DNA from: Syntrophales bacterium
GTDB taxonomy: Bacteria > Desulfobacterota > Syntrophia > Syntrophales > UBA4778
Assembly: GCA_028712885.1 (NCBI GenBank)
Contig: JAQTPK010000029.1
Location: 1 to 38,020 of the forward strand
Length of the DNA stretch: 38,020 nucleotides
Direction of reading: 5' to 3'
A model generated the notes under the pieces. The model saw only the letters and a list, made by a program, of their open reading frames with translations, was not told the DNA's origin and ran no database searches. Within the stretch, counting starts at the first letter, position 1. Each line of letters begins with the position of its first letter. Shown here piece after piece: positions 6,618-15,328 of the stretch. Position numbers and translations under genes: made by a program.

Positions 6618-8777
6618 TTACTGCCTCACCCCGGTGGCCCAGCGCAGCCGCTCTACGGACAGCACGCTGCTGAGTTTCCTCAGACTCGAGAAAACCTGGT
6701 TGAGCTGATTCACGTCATGCACGTCGAGCTTGAAATCCAGAACGGCGCTCTGGTCGGGAGTGGTGTCCACCGTCGCATGGGCTATGTTTATGTCGAGATC
6801 CGAAATAACGTTGCTGATCTCGGCCAGCAGACCTTTTTTGTCCTTGCAGAAAACACGGATATGCACCGGGTACGTCTGCTTCTCCTTGATGTTCCAATGT
6901 ACTTCTATTATCCGTTCGGGATCCGTGTCCCGGATCATCGTGCAGTTCGCCAGATGCACGCTCATCCCGCGGCCCCGCGAGATGAAGCCGACCACTTCGT
7001 CGCCGGGCAGAGGATTGCAGCATCTCGCAAACCTGACCATGACGTCCTCCACCCCGGTGATCGATATTCCCGCATCGGAAGTTTTCCGGAATTTCTTTTT
7101 TATTTTTTCGAGCAGCGGCTCCGGCTCCTTCTGCGATCCTTCCGGCATGATCTGGTTCACGACGGACTTGGCGGACACCTTCCCGTAACCGATCAGGGCC
7201 ATCAGATCATCCGGGCCGCTTACGGAATGCTCGTTTATGATCTTCTCGAACTGCTCCGTCTTGATTACCTTGCTCAGCCGGAGGCTCTGCTTCTTGAGCT
7301 CCTTTTCCAGAATGTCCCTGCCGAGATCAATGCTCTTTCGCCTCTCCTCCGTTTTGATCCAGTTTTTTACTTTCGATATGGCTTTGGAAGTGACGGCGTA
7401 CTTGAGCCAGTCCCTTCCCGGGTGATGGCCGGCATGGGTCGTTATTTCGACGGTATCGCCGTTCTGGAGCTCGTACTTGAGCGGAACGATCTGGCGGTTC
7501 ACCTTGGCCCCGATGCACTGGTCGCCGACATCGGTGTGTATGCTGTAAGCGAAATCTATGGGCGTGGCTCCGCGGGGGAAGGCCTTGACCTGGCCGGTGG
7601 GCGTGAAGACGTATACTTCGTCGGGGAAAAGGGCCATTTTGAGATTCTTCATGAACTCGCGCGGATTCTTGTCGTGCTGTATATCCAGGAGCTCCCTCAG
7701 TTTTTTTATCTGCTCTTCGTCTTTTCCACGGAAGAAATTGCCTTCCTTGTAGCGCCAGTGAGCCGCGATCCCCTCCTCCGCCCATTCGTGCATTTCCCGC
7801 GTGCGGATCTGGATCTCCACCCGCTCTCCATAAGGTCCGATGACTGTTGTATGGAGCGAGCGGTAATTGTTCGCCTTGGGCATGGCGATGTAGTCCTTGA
7901 AGCGTCCGGGCACGGGTTTCCAGAGGGAATGGACTACGCTCAGCGCTTCATAACATTCCTTTTCCTTCGCCGAATCCAGAACGATCCGGAACGCGATCAG
8001 ATCGTAGACTTCGTCGAAGTCTATATTCTGCTCCCGCATTTTCTTGAAAATGCTGTACAGGTGCTTGGCGCGTCCTTCCACCTGTCCGTGCAGGCCGTAC
8101 TCGGAAATTTCCTTCTGGATGACGTTCTTCACCTCTTCGGTGTAGCGCTCCCTCTCCTCCCTGCGCTTTGCGATCCGGCGGGTCAGGTTTATGTACTCCT
8201 CGGGATGCAGGAATTTGAAGGACAGGTCCTCCAGTTCTGTTTTCATCCAGTTGATTCCCAGCCTGTTGGCGAGGGGCGCGTGGATCTCGAGGGTCTCCTT
8301 CGCAATATAGGACTGCTTGTCCTCGGGATGAAACTGGAGCGTCCGCATGTTGTGGACCCTGTCGGCTAGCCGCACCAGAAGTATTCTGATATCGGAGGAC
8401 ATGGCCAGGATCATCTTCCGGTAGTTTTCGGCCTGCTTTTCCTCCTGGCTTCCGAAAGTAATCTTGCCGATCTTGGTCAGGCCTTCGACGAGAAAGGCTA
8501 CCTCGCTGCCGAAAGCCTGTTCGATTTCCCCGATCGTGGCAAGGGTGTCCTCGACCGAATCGTGGAGGATGCCGGTTACGATGCTGGCTGCGTCCAGCTT
8601 CATATCGGCCAGCATCCCCGCGACTTCCATCGGATGGGTAAGATAAGGCTCGCCGGAAAGGCGGACCTGTCCCTGGTGAACGGACGCGCTGAAGATATAC
8701 GCCTTCTCGATCATTTCCAGGTCGTCGTGGGACAGGTATTCGGATACCTTGTCCAGTATGTCCGTTATTCGAAGCAC
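6618..8777 (-). CDS. rel: Bifunctional (p)ppGpp synthetase/hydrolase (Rel/SpoT)
   Basis: A 719-residue long RelA/SpoT homologue that makes and degrades the alarmone (p)ppGpp. Domain order: HD hydrolase (about 25-180) with intact HD pair in ILHDSVEDT and ADRVHNMRTL; synthetase (about 230-350) with GRAKHLYSIFKKM, RFKDYIAMPKANNYRSLHT and EIQIRTREMHEWAEEG; TGS (about 385-445); a helical/zinc-finger-like region with RCCNPLPGDEV; and a C-terminal ACT domain. The intact HD motif argues for a bifunctional enzyme rather than a synthesis-only RelA. The start is GTG 8777, inside the last codons of proS, so the two genes overlap by 13 nt. It ends the ispG-proS-rel transcript. Confidence 0.95.
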   Translation of the reverse strand: MLRITDILDKVSEYLSHDDLEMIEKAYIFSASVHQGQVRLSGEPYLTHPMEVAGMLADMKLDAASIVTGILHDSVEDTLATIGEIEQAFGSEVAFLVEGLTKIGKITFGSQEEKQAENYRKMILAMSSDIRILLVRLADRVHNMRTLQFHPEDKQSYIAKETLEIHAPLANRLGINWMKTELEDLSFKFLHPEEYINLTRRIAKRREERERYTEEVKNVIQKEISEYGLHGQVEGRAKHLYSIFKKMREQNIDFDEVYDLIAFRIVLDSAKEKECYEALSVVHSLWKPVPGRFKDYIAMPKANNYRSLHTTVIGPYGERVEIQIRTREMHEWAEEGIAAHWRYKEGNFFRGKDEEQIKKLRELLDIQHDKNPREFMKNLKMALFPDEVYVFTPTGQVKAFPRGATPIDFAYSIHTDVGDQCIGAKVNRQIVPLKYELQNGDTVEITTHAGHHPGRDWLKYAVTSKAISKVKNWIKTEERRKSIDLGRDILEKELKKQSLRLSKVIKTEQFEKIINEHSVSGPDDLMALIGYGKVSAKSVVNQIMPEGSQKEPEPLLEKIKKKFRKTSDAGISITGVEDVMVRFARCCNPLPGDEVVGFISRGRGMSVHLANCTMIRDTDPERIIEVHWNIKEKQTYPVHIRVFCKDKKGLLAEISNVISDLDINIAHATVDTTPDQSAVLDFKLDVHDVNQLNQVFSSLRKLSSVLSVERLRWATGVRQ

Positions 8778-10498
8778 TTGATGTCGACTTCCCGGCGGAA
8801 AGCATCGGTGATGTAATCCAGCGCCGCCGGTACGGCCAGGACCTTTGTTTCGCCGGACTTCCTCTCCCGGACCTCCACCTTTCCTTCCGCAAGCCTCTTC
8901 GGGCCGATCGTAACGCGCAGCGGGATGCCGATCAGGTCCGCATCATTGAATTTGACTCCCGCCCTTTCGTCGCGGTCGTCGAGAATCACCTCCAATCCGC
9001 GCGCGAGGAGCGCTCCGTAAACCTCTTCCGAGGCTTTTGCCAGACCGGAGTCGTTTACGTTCACGGGAGTTATAATCACGTGATACGGCGCGACGGACAT
9101 CGGCCAGATAATTCCCTTGTCGTCATGATTCTGCTCAATGCAGGCCGCCGCCGTTCTGCCGATCCCGATTCCGTAGCAGCCCATGACCATGTATTGCTCA
9201 TGTCCGTCGCTGTCGAGATAGACGGCCTTCATCGCCTTGCTGTATTTGGTGCCGAGCTTGAAAATGTGTCCCACTTCTATCCCGCGGGCGAACTCGAAAG
9301 GCGAGCCGCAGCGGGCGCACCGGTCGAGGGGCGTGGCGAAGCGCAGGTCGGCGAACGCCTTCACGCGGAAGTCTCTTTCCAGATTGGCGTTGCGCACGTG
9401 ATAATCTTCCCTGTTCCCTCCCATGACGAAATTCTTCATGTGCATAAGGGAATAATCGGCCACGACGTCCGCCTTTACGCCGATCGCTCCCGCAAACCCC
9501 TTGGGCGAGCCCGTGACATTCAGCACAACGTCGTCCGCCGCCAGTTCCAGGCTGTCGCATTTCAGGTAGCTCCTCAGCTTGGCCTCATTGATTTCATGAT
9601 CCCCCCGGACGAGTACAGCTGCCGGTTTCCCGTCACACACGAAGATCAGCGTCTTGACGATGTCCTCGGCCTTTACCCCCAGAAACGCGCACACCTCCTC
9701 GATCGTCCTGACATCGGGCGTATGGACTTCTTCGAGAGGCTTCATCGCTTCGGCCGCACCCGGGGATTCGGGCCCGGCAATTTCGGCTTTCTCCAGGTTG
9801 GCGGCGTAGCCGCACCCGGGGTTTGAGCAGAAGATGACCGCGTCTTCTCCCGTTTCGGCCATGACCATGAACTCATGCGAAAAACTGCCTCCGATGTTTC
9901 CGGTGTCGGCTTCCACCGCGCGGAATTTCATTCCGCACCGGGTGAAGATGCGGCTGTATGCCTCGAACATTTTATCGTAGCTCTTGTCCGCTCCCGGCCA
10001 GTCCGCGTCGAAGCTGTACGCGTCTTTCATTCCGAATTCGCGGCAGCGCATCACCCCGAACCTGGGTCTTATTTCGTCCCGGAACTTCGTCTGGATCTGG
10101 TAAAGGTTGCGCGGGAGCTGGCGGTAAGTCTTGATTTCGTTGCGCACGAGGTCCGTCACGACCTCCTCATGCGTCGGCCCGATGCAGAATTCCCGCATGT
10201 GCCTGTCCTTGAACCGGAGCAGTTCCTTCCCGTACATGTCCCAGCGGCCGGATTCCTGCCAGAGTTCCGCGGGCTGCACGGCCGGCATGAATACTTCCTG
10301 CGCCCCCGCGCGGTTCATCTCCTCCCTTATGATCTGTTCGACCTTTCTGATCACCCGGTATCCGAGAGGCAGGTAAGAATAGATTCCGCCCGTCAGCTTC
10401 CGGATCATTCCCGCCCTGATCATGAGCTGATGGCTGACTGATTCCGCATCGGACGGCACTTCCCTGATCGTGGGCAGGAACATCTCAGAGTATCGCAT
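8765..10498 (-). CDS. proS: Prolyl-tRNA synthetase (bacterial type, with editing domain)
   Basis: A 577-residue class II synthetase that charges tRNA-Pro; a tRNA-Pro(TGG) gene lies downstream at 4371. The catalytic core shows RAGMIRKLTGGIYSYLPLG, the GPTHEE loop with TDLVRNEIKTYRQLP, motif 2 around FRDEIRPRFGVMRCREF, and motif 3 GCYGIGIGRTAAACIEQ. Between motifs 2 and 3 is the INS/YbaK-type editing insertion (about residues 225-385, IFVCDGKPAAVLVRGDHE) that clears Ala-tRNA-Pro. The ATG at 10498 has an AAGGAG site and begins at conserved MRYSEMFLPT. A GTG at 10570 overlapping the ispG stop would add 24 unconserved residues. Confidence 0.96.
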   Translation of the reverse strand: MRYSEMFLPTIREVPSDAESVSHQLMIRAGMIRKLTGGIYSYLPLGYRVIRKVEQIIREEMNRAGAQEVFMPAVQPAELWQESGRWDMYGKELLRFKDRHMREFCIGPTHEEVVTDLVRNEIKTYRQLPRNLYQIQTKFRDEIRPRFGVMRCREFGMKDAYSFDADWPGADKSYDKMFEAYSRIFTRCGMKFRAVEADTGNIGGSFSHEFMVMAETGEDAVIFCSNPGCGYAANLEKAEIAGPESPGAAEAMKPLEEVHTPDVRTIEEVCAFLGVKAEDIVKTLIFVCDGKPAAVLVRGDHEINEAKLRSYLKCDSLELAADDVVLNVTGSPKGFAGAIGVKADVVADYSLMHMKNFVMGGNREDYHVRNANLERDFRVKAFADLRFATPLDRCARCGSPFEFARGIEVGHIFKLGTKYSKAMKAVYLDSDGHEQYMVMGCYGIGIGRTAAACIEQNHDDKGIIWPMSVAPYHVIITPVNVNDSGLAKASEEVYGALLARGLEVILDDRDERAGVKFNDADLIGIPLRVTIGPKRLAEGKVEVRERKSGETKVLAVPAALDYITDAFRREVDIKCFE

Positions 10499-10566
10499 TC
10501 GTTTCTCCTTCCTCTCGGCCTTTTTCGAAACCGCGCCTGCTTTAATACGGCCGTTCAGCGGGCGGA

Positions 10567-11622
10567 TCACTTCCAGTTGTCTATCTCGCCCATGAGGACC
10601 TCTATGAAATCCTCTTCCCTTACTTTCCGGACCGGTTTTCCCTTTCGGAAGAGCACGCCGGCCCCGCGTCCTCCGGCTATGCCGATATCGGCGTCCGCCG
10701 CTTCACCCGGCCCGTTGACGACGCATCCCATCAAGGCGATTTTCAGGTGCTTGCGGCTGCCGGCCAGCTTTTTCTCTATTTTATTCACCAGCCGGGACAG
10801 ATCGATCTCGCACCTTCCGCAAGTCGGGCACGAAACGATTTCCGGACCCACGCTGCGGATGCCCAGCGCCCTGAGAATCCCGTAGGCGACTCCGACTTCC
10901 CGGACCGGGTCCCCCGTTATGGATACCCGGATGGTATCTCCTATCCCTTCGTAAAGCAGGGAACCGATGCCCAGGGAAGACTTGATGCATGACTGGATCA
11001 GCGTGCCGGCTTCCGTCACCCCCAGGTGAAGCGGGCAATCCGTCCGGGCGGAAATTTTCCGATAGGCGTCGATCATGGTGGGCACGTCGGAAGACTTCAG
11101 GGAGATCTTAAGAGATTTGACTCCGGCTTCCTCCATCAGGGCGATTCCCCTCATGGCGCTCTCGACCAGCGCTTCCGCCCCGGTCCCCAGGCCTCTCCTG
11201 ATATCCTTTTCCAGCGATCCGGCGTTTACTCCCAGCCGCACGGCCGTGCCGTTTTCCCGCGCCGCAGCGGCGACGATCCGCAATTTCTCCCTGGAGATGT
11301 TACCGGGATTCACGCGGATTCCGTCCGCACCGGCGCTGATGGCGGCCAATGCGAGATGATAATCGAAGTGGATATCGGCTATTACCGGAATGCTTATTTT
11401 ACGTCTGATCCCGTCTATGGCGCGCGCGGCCGTGAGGTCGGGCACCGCCACCCGCACGATCTCGCACCCGGCCTTTTCAAGCCTGTGAATCTGCCCGACC
11501 GTAGCCCGTACATTCCTTGTATCCGTGCTGGTCATGGATTGTACGACTACCGGCTCGCCCCCGCCTATACGGACGCCTCCGACTGAAACGGCCCTTGTCT
11601 TTTTCCTTCCTGAAACGGGCAT
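10567..11622 (-). CDS. ispG: 4-hydroxy-3-methylbut-2-enyl diphosphate synthase (MEP pathway)
   Basis: A 351-residue iron-sulfur enzyme for the penultimate step of the MEP isoprenoid pathway, converting cyclic MEcPP to HMBPP. The N-terminal TIM-barrel half carries VVVQSMTSTDTRN, IADIHFDYHLAL and RVNPGN. The C-terminal [4Fe-4S] half has CPTCGRCEIDL and GCVVNGPGEAADADIGIAGG. It is the short bacterial form without a central insertion. Dxr of the same pathway is encoded at 18940. A good sigma-70 promoter lies 32-60 bp upstream, so ispG heads an ispG-proS-rel operon. The ATG at 11622 has little Shine-Dalgarno match. Confidence 0.96.
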   Translation of the reverse strand: MPVSGRKKTRAVSVGGVRIGGGEPVVVQSMTSTDTRNVRATVGQIHRLEKAGCEIVRVAVPDLTAARAIDGIRRKISIPVIADIHFDYHLALAAISAGADGIRVNPGNISREKLRIVAAAARENGTAVRLGVNAGSLEKDIRRGLGTGAEALVESAMRGIALMEEAGVKSLKISLKSSDVPTMIDAYRKISARTDCPLHLGVTEAGTLIQSCIKSSLGIGSLLYEGIGDTIRVSITGDPVREVGVAYGILRALGIRSVGPEIVSCPTCGRCEIDLSRLVNKIEKKLAGSRKHLKIALMGCVVNGPGEAADADIGIAGGRGAGVLFRKGKPVRKVREEDFIEVLMGEIDNWK

Positions 11623-11653
11623 TAATTAGGCTCAAACAGATAAATTCCGGTAT

Positions 11654-11682
11654 TTTATAACATGTAGCCTTTGCACTGGCAA
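11654..11682 (-). promoter_or_regulatory. Sigma-70 promoter of ispG-proS-rel
   Basis: On the minus strand TTGCCA (11682-11677) and TATAAA (11659-11654) are separated by exactly 17 bp. Transcription would start near 11647, giving a leader of about 25 nt before the ispG ATG. The match is 5 of 6 in each hexamer by eye (the -10 ends in A rather than T). Confidence 0.7.
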
Positions 11683-11746
11683 TAGCTATATAGTATCGGG
11701 CAATGGGCGTCAGGCATCAGCTTCAGGACATGATAGAATTCAGAAT

Positions 11747-11888
11747 GCGGGAAAGGCGCGAAAAGCGCGAAAAAATCAATCCTCGATCAACCGGATAGGA
11801 TTAAATTCAGAAGCGATACTGGTAGTGAAAGGATGTTCCGGGCGGCTTCTTTCCCGCCCTTCCCGCCTTTCCCGCTTTTCTCGCCTTA
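11747..11888. repeat. Inverted pair of 9-bp periodic tracts reaching the aspC stop codon
   Basis: The left tract has GCGGGAAAG, GCGCGAAAA, GCGCGAAAA (11747-11773). The right tract has CCCGCCCTT, CCCGCCTTT, CCCGCTTTT, CTCGCCTTA (11853-11888). GCGGGAAAGGCG (11747-11758) and CGCCTTTCCCGC (11864-11875) are perfect complements. The last unit contains the aspC stop codon (11886-11888). CGCCTTTCCCGCTT (11864-11877) recurs exactly at 31472-31485. In the aspC transcript the tracts could fold into a long hairpin. Confidence 0.7.
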
Positions 11889-13079
11889 TTTCAGGAGCGA
11901 TATGGCGTGCTTGATCCGCTTTAATCCTTCCTGAATGTTGGCCATCGAAGTGGCGTACGAGAGCCGGATATGGGAATCGCTTCCGAACGGCAGCCCGGGG
12001 ACTACTGCAACATCGACTTCGTCCAGTAGGTATTCCGCCAGGTCCCCGGACCCCCGGATGGCGCGGCCTCCTTTAGATCTGCCGATCAGTCCAGCTATAT
12101 TGGGGAAGGCATAGAATGCCCCCTGAGGCCGGAGACAGCTCATTCCGGGTATCCCGTCAAGCCCTTCAACCATGAAATCCCGCCTGCGGCGGAATTCCTC
12201 GACCATGATCCCGAGGGAGGACTGGTCTCCGTTCAGGGCCTCGACGGCGGCAGCCTGGGAAATGGATGTCGGGTTCGAGGTGTTCTGGCTCTGGAATCCG
12301 GTAACGGCGGAGATAATTTCGCGGTCGCCCGCCGCATAGCCGATCCGCCATCCGGTCATGGAGTACGACTTCGAGACGCCGTTGACTACCACCGTGAAAG
12401 GCCTGAGATCAGGACGCACGGAGGCGATATCGGCGAACTGGAAGCCGTCGTAAACGATTTTTTCGTAAATGTCGTCCGAGATGACGATGATCTTTCCCTC
12501 CAGGATTACTGAGGCCAGCGCCGAAAGCTCCTCCCTGGTGTACGCGGCGCCTGTAGGATTGGAGGGACTGTTCAGGATAATCGCCCTGGTCTTCGCCCCG
12601 ATTTTAGACCTCAGCAGGCCGGGGTCCGCCTTGAAGCCTTCCGACTCCTTAGTTTCCAGAATGACCGGAGTCGCCCCGGAGAGAAGGACCATGTCCGGAT
12701 ATGAAACCCAGCAGGGAGAGGGTATAAGAACTTCGTCCCCTTCTTCAAAGAGCACCTGGAGCAGGTTGAACAGGGTATGCTTCGCCCCGCACGATACGAC
12801 GATCTCTGACCTGTCGTATTCGAGGCCGTTATCCCTTTTCAGCTTGGCGCGGATCGCGTCCTTCAGCTCGTCCGTCCCGCCGACAGGAGTGTACTTGGTG
12901 AATCCCCTCCGGATGGCGTCAACCGCAGCGGCCTTTATATTGTCCGGCGTGTCGAAATCCGGCTCTCCGGCGCCGAAACCGATGATATTGCGCCCCTGGG
13001 CGCGGAGGGCCTGAGCCTTGGCGGTGATCGCCAGGGTCGGCGACGGCTTGATTTTCGCCATTCTGGAAGCAAGTTTCAT
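11886..13079 (-). CDS. aspC: Aspartate aminotransferase (class I/II PLP-dependent)
   Basis: A 397-residue aminotransferase that moves amino groups between aspartate (or a similar amino acid) and 2-oxoglutarate. Fold-type I landmarks are NIIGFGAGEPDFDTP near the N-terminus, the Asn/Pro-rich LNSPSNPTGAAYT, the Asp/Tyr contact VISDDIYEK, and the PLP Lys in NGVSKSYSMTGWRIGYAAG. The motif style is that of the Igamma aspartate aminotransferase subgroup; aromatic or prephenate substrates remain possible. The ATG at 13079 overlaps the coaD stop (ATGA) and begins with MKLASRMAKIKPS, the usual N-terminus. An aspartate role fits the nearby aspartate-semialdehyde dehydrogenase gene. Confidence 0.92.
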   Translation of the reverse strand: MKLASRMAKIKPSPTLAITAKAQALRAQGRNIIGFGAGEPDFDTPDNIKAAAVDAIRRGFTKYTPVGGTDELKDAIRAKLKRDNGLEYDRSEIVVSCGAKHTLFNLLQVLFEEGDEVLIPSPCWVSYPDMVLLSGATPVILETKESEGFKADPGLLRSKIGAKTRAIILNSPSNPTGAAYTREELSALASVILEGKIIVISDDIYEKIVYDGFQFADIASVRPDLRPFTVVVNGVSKSYSMTGWRIGYAAGDREIISAVTGFQSQNTSNPTSISQAAAVEALNGDQSSLGIMVEEFRRRRDFMVEGLDGIPGMSCLRPQGAFYAFPNIAGLIGRSKGGRAIRGSGDLAEYLLDEVDVAVVPGLPFGSDSHIRLSYATSMANIQEGLKRIKHAISLLK

Positions 13080-13576
13080 TTTGTCCCGCTCCTGTCCTTC
13101 GAATACTTCTCTTCGAGCCTGTGGAGGACGATATCCGGCACCAGACCGCGAACGGATCCGCCGTGGCAGGCGGCTTCCTTTATCAGGTTGGAACTGGTGA
13201 AGAACCACTTGTAGCCGGTCATCAGGAATACCGTTTCGATATCCCTGTCGAGCCGCCGGTTGATAAGGGCCATCTGGAACTCGTACTCGAAATCGGAAAC
13301 GGCCCTCAGACCCCGCAGGATGACGTTTCCCCCCGCTTTTTTCACATAATCGACAAGCAGGCCGGAAGAGCTGTCGATGCGGATGCGGGGTTCGTCGCCG
13401 ATGACCTTTTTTATCAAATCCGTCCGTTCTTCTACCGTAAACAGGCCGCTTTTGTTAGGATTGTATGCAATTAGAATGATCATCCGGTCAAAGAAACGCA
13501 TTCCCCTGCGGATGATATCGAGATGGCCGTTCGTGATCGGGTCGAACGAACCGGGATATACTGCTACGCGCTCCAT
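13076..13576 (-). CDS. coaD: Phosphopantetheine adenylyltransferase
   Basis: A 166-residue nucleotidyltransferase that joins 4'-phosphopantetheine to ATP, giving dephospho-CoA, the fourth step of coenzyme A synthesis. The N-terminal signature VYPGSFDPITNGHLDII contains the T/HxGH nucleotide-binding motif. NVILRGLRAVSDFEYEFQMA is the substrate-binding block, and WFFTSSNLIKEAA is the C-terminal ATP-contact motif (commonly FISSSLVKE). The ATG at 13576 has a GAGG site 6-7 nt upstream. It follows rsmD after a 64-bp gap, a very common pairing, and overlaps aspC by ATGA. Confidence 0.96.
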   Translation of the reverse strand: MERVAVYPGSFDPITNGHLDIIRRGMRFFDRMIILIAYNPNKSGLFTVEERTDLIKKVIGDEPRIRIDSSSGLLVDYVKKAGGNVILRGLRAVSDFEYEFQMALINRRLDRDIETVFLMTGYKWFFTSSNLIKEAACHGGSVRGLVPDIVLHRLEEKYSKDRSGTK

Positions 13577-13640
13577 TCGTCACCTCGTGAAATTTCGCTC
13601 GATCGCGATAAGAGATTCAGTTAACCTCGCACCCTGACAG

Positions 13641-14204
13641 CTAATCATCGCTTCTGTCGCCGTATCTGTAGATTGACAACTCGGTATCGCCGTATTTTCT
13701 GCGGTCTTCCAGAACAAAGGCCCGGGTTTCCGGAACGGCCTCCCGCACGGAATGTTGAAGGACCAGCATCGAATGAGAATATGCCAGCCCCCCTTTCTCG
13801 AGGCGCCGGACGGTTTTGACCATGTAATTCAGTCCGTATGGAGGGTCCGCGAAAATAACATCGAAACGATCCTCCCTTTTTTCCAGAATTCTGATCGCTT
13901 TCTCGAAAGCCGCTCCCAGCAGGAGACAGCCCGATTCCAGCCCGCACCTGACCAGATTCTTCCGTATCGACTCGATCATGAGCGGGTCCTTTTCCACCAG
14001 CACGGCTTCCCTCGCCCCGCGGCTCAGCGCCTCCAGACCCACGCTTCCCGTACCGGCAAAGAGGTCGAGAAACTTCTTTCCTTCCAGGGGCGGGAGAATG
14101 TTGAACAGGGCCTCCTTGACCCGGTCGGAAGTAGGGCGTGTGCGGGACCCGCGGGGTAAATGCAGCCTGCAGCCTCCTGCCCTGCCGCCGATAATCCTCA
14201 GCAT
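13641..14204 (-). CDS. rsmD: 16S rRNA (guanine(966)-N2)-methyltransferase
   Basis: A 187-residue SAM-dependent methyltransferase of the RsmD family, which modifies G966 of 16S rRNA in the assembled small subunit. The N-terminus MLRIIGGRAGG...RPTSDRVKEALFNIL is diagnostic. The SAM-binding loop reads FLDLFAGTGSVGLEALSRGA, and the catalytic DPPY motif is present as IFADPPYGLNY. The start ATG lies 1 bp beyond the asd stop, so translation is probably coupled. It precedes coaD, the usual partner. Confidence 0.95.
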   Translation of the reverse strand: MLRIIGGRAGGCRLHLPRGSRTRPTSDRVKEALFNILPPLEGKKFLDLFAGTGSVGLEALSRGAREAVLVEKDPLMIESIRKNLVRCGLESGCLLLGAAFEKAIRILEKREDRFDVIFADPPYGLNYMVKTVRRLEKGGLAYSHSMLVLQHSVREAVPETRAFVLEDRRKYGDTELSIYRYGDRSDD

Positions 14205-14205
14205 A

Positions 14206-15225
14206 TTATTTCAGGTACTTTGAAGCCAGTATTTCCGCGATCTGGACCGCGTTCAGCGCGGCGCCCTTGCGCAGATTATCGGAGACCACCCAGATGTTTA
14301 TCCCGTTCGGAATCGATTCATCTTCCCTGATCCGGCCGACGAAAGTCTCATCCCGCCCCGCGCCTTCGACCGCCAGGGGATATTTGAGATTCGCCGGATT
14401 GTCCACGACCTTTATCCCCGGAGCGTTTTCCAGGAGCCGGCGCACCTCGGCCGCAGAAATCTTCTTTTCCGTCTCGATGTTGACGCATTCCGAGTGGCAT
14501 CGGAATACCGGGACCCTGACAGTCGTCGCCGTCACCGCGATCGAATCATCCTCCATGATCTTTTTCGTCTCGAGGATCATTTTCATCTCTTCCTTTGTGT
14601 ACCCGTTCTCCAGAAAGACGTCTATCTGGGGTATACAGTTGAAGGCGATCTGATGGGGATACACCTTGATCCTGGGCGGGCGGAAATTCAGGATATCCGT
14701 CGTCTGCTGCAAGAGTTCGTCCATCGCCTTCTTTCCCGTTCCGGATACGGATTGGTAAGTGGAAACAACGATCCTCTTGATGCGCGCGGCATCGTGGATC
14801 GGTTTCAGCGCCACGACCATCTGGATGGTGGAGCAGTTCGGGTTTGCAACGATTCCCCGCTTCTTATAGCCCGCGACGGCATGCGCGTTCACCTCGGGCA
14901 CGACGAGCGGTACATCGGGGTCCATCCGGAAGGCGCTCGTATTGTCGACGACAACGCAACCCGCCCGGGCGGCGATCGGGGCGAACTTCTGGCTGATCCC
15001 GCCCCCCGCCGAAAAAAGTCCGATTTCAATTCCCCGGAATGAATCTTCCTTCAATGTCTTTACATAAAGGTTCTTTCCCTTAAAAGGCAGGTCCTTGCCT
15101 TCCGACCTCTCGGACGCGAGAAGAGTCAATTCCTTTACGGGGAATTTTCTTTCCTCCAGGGTGGCCAGCATCTCATTACCGACGGCGCCCGTGGCGCCCA
15201 CGATCGCTACATTATATTCCCTCAT
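14206..15225 (-). CDS. asd: Aspartate-semialdehyde dehydrogenase
   Basis: A 339-residue NADP-dependent enzyme that reduces aspartyl phosphate to aspartate semialdehyde, the branch point to lysine/diaminopimelate, threonine and methionine. The Rossmann loop VAIVGATGAVGNEML opens the protein, the catalytic Cys lies in NPNCSTIQMV, and SVSGTGKKAMDEL and RVPVFRCHSE follow. The ATG at 15225 has a strong AGGAGATATC site; a start 39 bases upstream would add unconserved residues. A terminator-like hairpin lies 20 bp before the gene, so asd-rsmD-coaD-aspC may form its own unit, but I see no clear promoter between the hairpin and the start. Confidence 0.96.
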   Translation of the reverse strand: MREYNVAIVGATGAVGNEMLATLEERKFPVKELTLLASERSEGKDLPFKGKNLYVKTLKEDSFRGIEIGLFSAGGGISQKFAPIAARAGCVVVDNTSAFRMDPDVPLVVPEVNAHAVAGYKKRGIVANPNCSTIQMVVALKPIHDAARIKRIVVSTYQSVSGTGKKAMDELLQQTTDILNFRPPRIKVYPHQIAFNCIPQIDVFLENGYTKEEMKMILETKKIMEDDSIAVTATTVRVPVFRCHSECVNIETEKKISAAEVRRLLENAPGIKVVDNPANLKYPLAVEGAGRDETFVGRIREDESIPNGINIWVVSDNLRKGAALNAVQIAEILASKYLK

Positions 15226-15244
15226 GATATCTCCTGCTCCGTGT

Positions 15245-15278
15245 AAAAAAAATAGCCCGGGCATTCATGGCCTGAGCT
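15245..15278 (-). terminator. Rho-independent terminator after pssA, before asd
   Basis: On the minus strand AGCTCAGGC (15278-15270) pairs with GCCCGGGCT (15262-15254) around a 7-nt loop, with one A-C mismatch and one G-U pair. An A and then eight T residues (15252-15245) follow. It ends the psd-pssA transcript or acts as an attenuator for asd, whose ATG lies only 20 bp beyond the T-run. Confidence 0.7.
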
Positions 15279-15328
15279 ATGATCCATCATTTTGAACGAC
15301 CTACGATCTGTGTACGCTCCCGGCCTTC

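Noticed and set aside
6567-8369. A 600-codon open frame on the plus strand opposite rel
   Set aside because: It mirrors rel codon by codon; rel has full domain motifs, while this frame has none and no ribosome site. High GC at third positions keeps the antisense frame open.
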